Part shown: piece by piece, positions 6,401 through 12,019 of the stretch
Layout of the letters: each line of letters starts with the position of its first letter
Position numbering within the stretch: the first letter of the stretch is position 1
NCBI GenBank assembly: GCA_003249585.1
Contig: QKIM01000303.1
Coordinates: 1-12,019, forward strand
From: Deltaproteobacteria bacterium
GTDB taxonomy: Bacteria; Myxococcota_A; Polyangia; HGW-17
Direction: 5' to 3'
Length of the DNA: 12,019 bases
Notes under the pieces: generated by a model
Seen by the model: the letters and a program-made list of their open reading frames with translations, nothing else
The model's database searches: none
What the model was told of the DNA's origin: nothing
Made by a program: the position numbers and the translations under genes

Positions 6401-9400
6401 ACAGCCGACAAGTATCGGGAGGTCCGTTTCAGGGCCAACTGGCTGTTGTGGACCCAGTTCGCCGCCTCCCCCGATCATGTGGCCAATGCATGGGATATCG
6501 CTAAAGATTTCAGTTACGACAGGGTTCGCGGCATCGTCTTTCATGCCTATGCTGAGACGCTCACCGGGGACGCGTACGACGCCCTCGCGGCACAGATGGA
6601 CCCGGCCATTCTCGAGGACGAGAGCCTCAGGGGCCCCCTGGACCGCATGGAGAATGTCCCCCCGATCCTCACCCCCGATGACCTCTCCGGTGGGAACATG
6701 GTGGACTTCAACCTCTCCTCCGGGGCCGATACGCCCATGGACGCCGCGCTCTGTCAGGCCGACGCCGAGCTGCTCACGGAGCTGGCCTACTCCCTGGGAC
6801 GGCCCGTCTGGTATCTCGAAGCCGCGAGGCTCTTCCTCATGGCCGAGAACCCAGCGGCGGCCCGAAGCGCCCTGGAGGATCTCGAGGGAGATCACATCCA
6901 CAAATCCCTTCTCCTGCTCTCCCTGGCGCTGGCCGATCGCAACGCCCAGGAGGCGTGGGAGCATGCCATGCGGCTGCAGGGGGCCGGTTCTTCGCTCCCC
7001 CTCGCCCTGTCCCTGGAGCTGGGCTCCTTCGTGGACTACCTGCCCACGGCCGAGGCCTTCTCCGCCCATCCGGACTATGCGCTCTCCGTGGGCTGCGATA
7101 TCTATGCCCGTCGCCTCGATGGCGAGGGGCTGCGATCCTGGCTCGACGAGCAGGGGGACCGGCGCACTCCGCCCTATACGGCTCTTCTTGCCCGATTGAC
7201 CGAGGTTCAGGATCCTGCCGTCGCCAGTGAACTCTACGGGACGCTCCTGGAGACGGAGCTGGCTCCCTTCGCGCTCCTCTCCAGTCTGAGGTGTGCCTAT
7301 CTCCTGCGAGACAACGATCGCATCGCCACCGGAGCCGCGGCACTCAACGATCGCACGCCCGAGGAGTGGCTGGCGCTGGCGCTTCTGCGCCTCGGTCAGC
7401 CTGTGCCCCGGATCCCGGAGACGCCACTGGCATACTGGTATGCCGCCGATCGGGGGATCGTCACCAGGGAGACGGCCTCGGCACAAATGCCCAGTGACCC
7501 CCTGAAGGCACGCTTCCACATGGGGCATCTCCTGGAGACAGGGGCTGATCTCACCGACGGCATCCGGGAGCTCGACCCCCAAAGCGCCGAATGGACGGTC
7601 CTCGAGCGCATCCGCGCTGACTACCTCGAGCCAGGGCCGCTGGCTTCCCGGCTCGGCCAGTGGGCGGTCACGCCGCTGGCGCGGTGGTGGTACGGACTCG
7701 ACACGTCCGAAGACGAAGCTCCCCTCCCGGCGCGGATCAGCGCCATGCGGGACAAGGCCTTCGACACCGCCGCCATCCCCGACCTGGAAGAGGTTCTGCC
7801 CGGACGGGTGGCCAATCGTCTGGCCATGCTGAGAAGCCGCACCGTGCCCGAGGGGTTTGCGCCTGAACCACAGAGGGATCGCTTTCTCGCCATGCTCGCG
7901 GGAGACGCGGCCTGCGCTGATCTGCTGAGCATGGAGATGGAATCGGCGACCCAGGTCATGGAGACGCTGCGCCTTCTGTACACCGACGGCACCTCGTCGT
8001 CCCACGCCTCCGTGCTGACGGCCTGGTTCGAAGAACGCGGCGGAAACCTGGCCTCGGCCGCCGAGCCCCTCCTGGGCATCATGCCCGAGGAGACCGTGGC
8101 CTTCATCGCCTACCGGGCCGCCCTTTACGGCGACCTCTCGGGGCAGCTGTCCCTTTCGCTCCTCGACGCCGCTCCCGAGCATCTTCGGGGGGCGCTGCTG
8201 CTGAGGCTGGCGCTTGTGACGGGGGATCAGGCTGCCATCGCCGAGCACGTTGAGACCCTCCCAGAGGAGACGTGGCAGGAGGCCTGTTGCAAGGCCCTCA
8301 CGGCACAGTTGGGCGACGTCGAGCTGCCCCACCTGTTCCAGAAATCCGACAGCCCTGTGGCGGGCGCCCTGCTCATGGAGTCTCTATGGCGCAAGGGGGA
8401 CTGGACCAGTCTCAACACCCTGCTGCTGGATCTTCTCACGGAGGAGGCCGACGAGGCCGTCAAGCGGCACGTCTATTCCACCATGTCCAGGATCGACGGA
8501 GAGGGCAAGGGGGACGAGGAGTCCGAGATGTTCTCCCGGGAGGCCCTGGCCTCCTTCGACCGGCCCGACCTTTACAATCTGCTGCGCATCATCGGCTACT
8601 CCAGGCGCATGCGGCAGCTCCAGGACGAACTCAAGGCCTTCAGGCGGCTGGTGCTCTTCATGCAGCTCGACCAGTACCTCCCCGGGGTGAGCGCGGAGCT
8701 GTGGCGGCTGGACGAGCTCTCGGGGCTCTCCCTTCCCGACGACGCGCGGGTCCTGAGCGTCGTCGATCTGTGCCCCACGGAGGGGCCCGTCCTCTGGTGG
8801 GCCTTCTCCCATCTTCGGGAGAAGTTCCCCGCCTTCCGGCTCAGCGAATACTTCGCGGATCTTCCGGATTCCCGGTATCTCTTCGATCTGGCCCACACCA
8901 GACAATTGATCGAGGGGGAGCAGTTCGAGGCCGCCCTGGAGATGCTCTCGGCAGCCGCCGAGGTTCGCGCGGGCTTTTTGCCCCTCATCGACATGGGGAT
9001 CGCCCTGGGGGTCCGACTGCGGTCCGGAGCTGAGTTCTCGCGGTTCATCACCATGCTCGCCGAACACTTCACGCCGGCCGAAGGGGTCGCCCACTGCCAC
9101 TATCTGGCGGGTATGGCGCTGGAGCAGTGGAGCTCGGATCTGCCTGCGGCGTCCGAACAGTACGAGAAGGTGCTGGCTGAAGTCCCACAGCACCGGGAGG
9201 CCTTTTTACGGCTGCACGCCATCTATTCTCGGGACCAAGCCTGGGACAGGCTCGCCGGCCTGCTGGAACACCGCATCGAGGTCGAGGAGGCTGTGGAGAA
9301 CCGGCGTCGGTATCTGAAGGATCTCGGGGAGATCTATCTGGATCACCTCCAGTCCGAGGAGGAGGGGCTCGAGACCTACATGAAGTACCTCGAGGAGGTG

Positions 9401-10867
9401 CCCCACGAGAAGGAGGTCCTGACCGTGGTCTGTGACATCCTCGAGCGCCTCAACGAGCGGTCGCTGCTCATCCGGTACCTCGAGCAGTCGCTCAGGTACG
9501 AGAAGAGCAAGACCGTCCGATCGGCGCTCTTTTTGCGCGCCGCCCGTGCCCACGATGATCAGGGCGAGGCCGACGCCGCCGTGAACCTGTACATCAAGTC
9601 CCTGGAGATGGATCAGTCCCAACTCAAGGTCTGGGAGCGTCTGTATGAGCTCTACCTTGAGAAACGCGACCACGACATGGCCCTGCGTTCCCTCAAGCGC
9701 TGCCTGAGCCTGGAGCAGTCCATGGCGCGCAAGGTGGACTATCTCATCCTCATGGGGGCCCTCTACGAGGATGGGATACAGGATAAGCGCAACGCCCAGG
9801 CGAGCTTCCAGAAGGCCGTGGATATCAGCGACGGCTCCCTCCCCGCGGTGAAGGCGCTGGCCGCCTTCTTCGACCGGCAGAACGACCAGGTGAGCAAGAA
9901 CATCAAGCTTGACATGCTCTGGTCCAAGTCCCTGCGAACCCTCGAAAAGGAGATCCGGGGCGAGGCGCTCAACACCATCGCCCACCTGCTCCTCTACAAG
10001 GGAGAGAAAAAATCGGCCCAGTTGCTGGCTGATGCCTCCTCGGCCCTGGGGGTCTCCAAGGACGTGCTGCCCGTCGAGCCCGGTACGCAGCCCATCTCCG
10101 GGGAAGTCCTGCGGCACGCCGACCTCACTCCCTTCCTCTATCCTGGTGATGTGAAGAACTGCCACCGGAACATTCTACACCTGATCATGCCCGAGATCCC
10201 CCGGGTGGCCAGGGATCTCTTCGAGCAAAGGCCTCCGGACAAAAAGACCCTCCTGGACAAGCGTCCTTCAGGGCTGAGCGACCTCCTCGACCAGTTCGAC
10301 ACGCCCTTCGAGACCCACCGGGCCGAGGGGGACACCCTCACGGTCCTCCCCTTCGAGTCTCCGGTGATCCTCGTGGGTGAGAAGTATCTCGACGTCGAAG
10401 AGTACTCCCGGTGGCAGGCCCTGCTGGGCGGCACCCTCATCATGTACGAGCGGGGGGACATCATGGCGCTGGATCTCTCGGCGGAGCGGCTCTTCGCCCT
10501 CTATGCCGCCATCGCCAAAACGGGGTTCCCGCAGCGGGAGATCGCCGGGTTCGACCCGGAGGCCCAGGCCGACATGATGAAGATCGCCGGCAAGATCCTG
10601 AGCCGCATCGACAGGAACCGATACCAGGGACTCATCCTGGAGATGGACGCCATCAGCCTCGATATCGCCCGGAAGGTGAAGGAAGGCTTCGCCGTCGCCG
10701 CGGATCGCGCGTCCTACCTCTTCACGGGGCAGCTCGGCCCCTTCGCCGAGCTGCTGGTGAAGCGGGCCGACGGGCAGCGTCGGCTCGATGATCTCACGCG
10801 GTTCATCTTCTCCACCCAGCACTTCAAACTCAGGGAGAACGCCATCTACATCTCCGTGGCCTCCTGA
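3497..10867 (+). CDS. Giant tetratricopeptide-repeat (TPR) scaffold protein, 2456 residues
   Basis: One uninterrupted frame ending in TGA. Residues 13-39 are strongly acidic (16 of 27 are Asp/Glu) and are followed by a proline-rich stretch (KPPPMPPVPELP, about 47-58). Recognisable TPR-type helix pairs lie at about 120-300 (for example GNFDKAETLYRESLDHRP and GNYVKAEEWAREALPLDP) and again at about 1865-2135 (AASEQYEKVLAEVPQHREA, DAAVNLYIKSLEMDQS, NAQASFQKAVDIS). The roughly 1500 residues between are Ala/Leu-rich, helical-looking and compatible with degenerate repeats. About residues 2210-2456 form a different domain with a conserved-looking core (ESPVILVGEKYLDVEEY... then ALLGGTLIMYERGDI, near 2287-2320). 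It resembles, from memory, the C-terminal domain of large myxobacterial/deltaproteobacterial TPR proteins; I see no HExxH. There is no signal peptide or membrane segment, so it is probably cytoplasmic. A membrane-protein gene follows after 20 bases, suggesting an operon and envelope partners. The exact function is unknown. Confidence 0.9.
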   Translation: MDFTDPPDTPLPDFDDEGIEIAEDIMEIDDELLEEVDEEKPVKVGLKPPPMPPVPELPQLVARNTGDIPFVYVAEPEKAYALPFANDLKDYAVEVEKQTPPLMLQRYAAMAPAMPDTLSRDLYLYMAGSIAELSGDMGGALKNYGIVLDGSPALRPNLWAVRSLISQKGLLEKTEMLFGVELKHEEEPNRLASLLYLRGIENEAIGNFDKAETLYRESLDHRPSYTLPLLALTRLREIATDTVEAADLCYEIAGLVDEPEIKAAYLTYAVFLSRRNGNYVKAEEWAREALPLDPLRASDLWFERETCARLQSDMAGLYALLKEKSLAQAGSDAGEATALYATVIAERDLSDLDDAFTFLSDYREAHPSELLDARLLQLAARMGRWDAVLAREGAVPWMYRAAALLRTGETTESVEFNGPESDRISWLMVRSFGAAAPGPYADVAEALGDDPGAYPFFMFAALAALSGGEDPWSYLEKALALDTSGEALILAYYAAIKASDEDRARALLVQWGPSSPWAPFMRAELGRHFAAKGDFAGILALEETFGPEEFTTPLERGLAAESALVAGREDIALPLLTQLAAECVDPREQLYYTLMASRLQSARGAVEEALGLLDGVEHLEEMAGLRQLLAREYHRTDRLERFLEEGTEPADRLELAFRRQTVDADPFLGIDTPEARWQAAKRALTGTDGVLFQEIMDRVADDYPEARGAILTKAAMELADIFQGPAPGAAERAYTEGGREKTAYRLYWERSIPGHYEEFLRQDPPELSSHETIDLAFDRGWILDDRAALPTLVGLSHGAGAEAALARLFGQVLAARFDDFEEWSRLLSVEEIAEDCSRSTMHLWLAGILQDRSVQGFEPSPILKAFQEPLSALTSSLAEIIPGEIITDQFAALVSVTKEFKGKLHKAASARKIEEADSELPALLAWDRCARILNLAEERVELCVRIADLLPADHPRRLEALKCIASNATADKYREVRFRANWLLWTQFAASPDHVANAWDIAKDFSYDRVRGIVFHAYAETLTGDAYDALAAQMDPAILEDESLRGPLDRMENVPPILTPDDLSGGNMVDFNLSSGADTPMDAALCQADAELLTELAYSLGRPVWYLEAARLFLMAENPAAARSALEDLEGDHIHKSLLLLSLALADRNAQEAWEHAMRLQGAGSSLPLALSLELGSFVDYLPTAEAFSAHPDYALSVGCDIYARRLDGEGLRSWLDEQGDRRTPPYTALLARLTEVQDPAVASELYGTLLETELAPFALLSSLRCAYLLRDNDRIATGAAALNDRTPEEWLALALLRLGQPVPRIPETPLAYWYAADRGIVTRETASAQMPSDPLKARFHMGHLLETGADLTDGIRELDPQSAEWTVLERIRADYLEPGPLASRLGQWAVTPLARWWYGLDTSEDEAPLPARISAMRDKAFDTAAIPDLEEVLPGRVANRLAMLRSRTVPEGFAPEPQRDRFLAMLAGDAACADLLSMEMESATQVMETLRLLYTDGTSSSHASVLTAWFEERGGNLASAAEPLLGIMPEETVAFIAYRAALYGDLSGQLSLSLLDAAPEHLRGALLLRLALVTGDQAAIAEHVETLPEETWQEACCKALTAQLGDVELPHLFQKSDSPVAGALLMESLWRKGDWTSLNTLLLDLLTEEADEAVKRHVYSTMSRIDGEGKGDEESEMFSREALASFDRPDLYNLLRIIGYSRRMRQLQDELKAFRRLVLFMQLDQYLPGVSAELWRLDELSGLSLPDDARVLSVVDLCPTEGPVLWWAFSHLREKFPAFRLSEYFADLPDSRYLFDLAHTRQLIEGEQFEAALEMLSAAAEVRAGFLPLIDMGIALGVRLRSGAEFSRFITMLAEHFTPAEGVAHCHYLAGMALEQWSSDLPAASEQYEKVLAEVPQHREAFLRLHAIYSRDQAWDRLAGLLEHRIEVEEAVENRRRYLKDLGEIYLDHLQSEEEGLETYMKYLEEVPHEKEVLTVVCDILERLNERSLLIRYLEQSLRYEKSKTVRSALFLRAARAHDDQGEADAAVNLYIKSLEMDQSQLKVWERLYELYLEKRDHDMALRSLKRCLSLEQSMARKVDYLILMGALYEDGIQDKRNAQASFQKAVDISDGSLPAVKALAAFFDRQNDQVSKNIKLDMLWSKSLRTLEKEIRGEALNTIAHLLLYKGEKKSAQLLADASSALGVSKDVLPVEPGTQPISGEVLRHADLTPFLYPGDVKNCHRNILHLIMPEIPRVARDLFEQRPPDKKTLLDKRPSGLSDLLDQFDTPFETHRAEGDTLTVLPFESPVILVGEKYLDVEEYSRWQALLGGTLIMYERGDIMALDLSAERLFALYAAIAKTGFPQREIAGFDPEAQADMMKIAGKILSRIDRNRYQGLILEMDAISLDIARKVKEGFAVAADRASYLFTGQLGPFAELLVKRADGQRRLDDLTRFIFSTQHFKLRENAIYISVAS

Positions 10868-10887
10868 ACCCCCCAAGGATACCTTTC

Positions 10888-11442
10888 ATGATCAAGATCT
10901 CCGTAGTCCGCAAGTACGGCATCGTCGATATCCTCTTCGCGCTGCTCTATCTCTCGGTGTTCCTCTTCATCCTGCCCGCCTACGACACGACGGCGCGGGT
11001 GCTGACCCTGCTGTTTCCCTTCATGCTGCTCGCCGGTGGCGCCTTCATGGTCTCTGACCGGCGCTGGGGCCGGGAGGTGGGGATCGCCATGGCGGCGCTC
11101 TACATCGCCATCACCATCGTGGCGCTCTTCCTGCTGGCCTACACCGCGGGGTACTTCAAGGGCATCTACGGTCCCCTGGGCAAGGGTATCACCATCGTCT
11201 CCTACATGGCCATGCTCTTTGTGGTCCAGCTCTTTGGCCTCTGGCCCCTCTTCCAGCTCAAGGCCCTGTGGCCCCAGGGCAGGGGTGGTGTCCGCCAGGC
11301 GGCCGCGAAGGCTCCGGTTCAGACTGCAGGCGACGTGAAGGGTGACTCAGGGAAACCTGCCGGCAAAGCCCAGGCCAGGGGGAAGACCCGTGGCAGGACC
11401 GGCGCCCGGTCGGCCGGTGCAGAGAGTGAGAAGGACCAATGA
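10888..11442 (+). CDS. Four-helix membrane protein with long basic C-terminal tail
   Basis: A 184-residue protein that I do not assign to a named family. Four hydrophobic segments lie at about 12-31, 37-56, 64-88 and 100-122, with short loops; the loop between helices two and three is basic (DRRWGR, 57-62), suggesting that it and both termini are cytoplasmic. Residues 130-184 are a low-complexity Gly/Ala/Lys/Arg/Gln tail with about a dozen Lys/Arg (for example GKTRGRTGARS), probably disordered. The ATG follows AAGGAT (10875-10880) by seven bases, and the gene starts 20 bases after the giant TPR gene, so cotranscription is likely. Its stop overlaps the next start (ATGA). It may anchor or dock the TPR protein at the membrane, but that is inferred from position and charge only. 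Confidence 0.8.
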   Translation: MIKISVVRKYGIVDILFALLYLSVFLFILPAYDTTARVLTLLFPFMLLAGGAFMVSDRRWGREVGIAMAALYIAITIVALFLLAYTAGYFKGIYGPLGKGITIVSYMAMLFVVQLFGLWPLFQLKALWPQGRGGVRQAAAKAPVQTAGDVKGDSGKPAGKAQARGKTRGRTGARSAGAESEKDQ

Positions 11443-12019
11443 CCGGCAGACGATTGATTCTTCTCATTCTGGGCGCCTATCTGCTCGCGCCCCTCGTCGC
11501 GGTCACGGCGGGCTGGCTCACGTCACGCCAGAGCCCCGTGCCGGCACCCGACGAGACGGAGCGCCGGGAGTTGATGCGCATCCTCAAGACCGCGCTCACC
11601 ACCCACCAGGCACCCTCGGCCCTCGCCGGTTTCACCCGCGACTACCCCGGCCCGCTCTTTGTGCAACTGCTCAAGAACGGGAAGATCGTCCACCGCTGCG
11701 AACACCCCGCCAAACCGCTCTCCATGGCGCTCGTGGCCTGCGCGGGAGAGCTCGCACGGGGCACCTTCGACCCCTCGGCGCGGATCCGGGTGGATCTTCC
11801 CCTCTCCCGGGTCAAGATCCACCACGTCCCGATCCTGCGGCGCATCTTCGTGCTGCCGGGCATCGAGGCGATCATGGGGACCACCGAGTCGGGCAAGGAG
11901 GTGTATCTTCTGCCCGACGAGCTCTTCCTGAGTGGATACCTCGCCGCCGGAGGGAAGCCCCTCAAATTCGTCAAAGAGCTCAAGATCGGGGTGAATCTCG
12001 ATGCCGTGGAGCAGACCCT
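11439..12019 (+). CDS. Membrane-anchored protein, N-terminal part (runs off the 3' edge)
   Basis: An open frame from ATG 11439 to the window edge (193 complete codons, no stop). The ATG overlaps the TGA of the preceding gene by four bases, with AAGGA at 11431-11435, indicating translational coupling. The start MTGRR is followed by one hydrophobic helix (about residues 6-25) and a Pro-rich linker (SPVPAPDE), typical of a signal-anchor, so the bulk is predicted to be periplasmic. The visible soluble part contains GPLFVQLLKNGKIVHRCEH, ALVACAGELARG and a GKEVYLLPDELFLSGYLAA segment. This layout is faintly reminiscent of AMMECR1-like or related domains in deltaproteobacterial proteins, but I cannot assign it. 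Two Cys are present in the visible part. It is probably the third gene of the TPR operon; more genes may lie beyond the edge. Confidence 0.75.
   Translation, partial: MTGRRLILLILGAYLLAPLVAVTAGWLTSRQSPVPAPDETERRELMRILKTALTTHQAPSALAGFTRDYPGPLFVQLLKNGKIVHRCEHPAKPLSMALVACAGELARGTFDPSARIRVDLPLSRVKIHHVPILRRIFVLPGIEAIMGTTESGKEVYLLPDELFLSGYLAAGGKPLKFVKELKIGVNLDAVEQT

Noticed and set aside
6074..8332. A 752-codon open frame on the - strand, opposite the middle of the TPR gene
   Set aside because: It lies entirely antisense to a coherent TPR-protein frame in GC-rich DNA, where the complementary frame is often stop-free. Its translation is Gly/Arg/Gln/Pro-rich without domain pattern, and I see no convincing ribosome binding site.
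9206..10165. A 319-codon - strand frame opposite the C-terminal TPRs, with similar ones at 3482-4627 and 8384-9193
   Set aside because: They are antisense shadows of the TPR gene, with Leu/Val/Gly-rich translations produced by the complement of Ala/Leu/Glu codons.

Overview
The window is GC-rich (roughly 60-65% by eye) and densely coded, with every convincing gene on the + strand. I see no rRNA, tRNA, IS element, CRISPR array or phage gene. The gene content suggests an anaerobic or micro-aerobic bacterium of the broad former-Deltaproteobacteria type (Desulfobacterota, Myxococcota or Bradymonadota-like). Two things point that way: a Desulfovibrio-type 'orange protein' (ORP) gene set and a giant TPR protein of the sort common in those lineages. 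This placement is an inference from gene content only.

Layout. (1) 1-584 is the 3' end of a gene for a repetitive, probably beta-propeller-like extracytoplasmic protein. (2) 585-749 is a conspicuously AT-rich intergenic region with three inverted repeats and a possible promoter. (3) 750-3362 is a tight four-gene operon: a DUF134 helix-turn-helix/zinc-ribbon regulator, two paralogous MinD/Mrp-type ATPases that each carry an inserted 2x[4Fe-4S] ferredoxin module, and a small NifX/NifB-fold protein of the MTH1175/ORP family. A candidate 20-residue Gly/Arg/Cys microprotein with its own ribosome binding site follows at 3385-3447. (4) 3497-10867 is one intact gene for a 2456-residue helical-repeat (TPR) protein with an acidic then proline-rich N-terminus and a distinct C-terminal domain. 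(5) 10888-11442 encodes a four-helix membrane protein with a long basic tail. It overlaps by 4 bases a membrane-anchored protein (11439 onward) that runs off the window.

How the genes work together. In Desulfovibrio, ORP (which binds a Mo-Cu-S cluster) and its paired ferredoxin-ATPases form an anaerobe-specific complex linked to cell division, controlled there by sigma-54 and a cognate activator. Here the same core (two ATPases plus ORP-like protein) is led by a DUF134 protein, which would be the natural regulator of the set, and the inverted repeats upstream are candidate operators. The giant TPR protein and the two following membrane proteins look like a second operon. It may be a cytoplasmic scaffold coupled to envelope partners, but its function is unknown.
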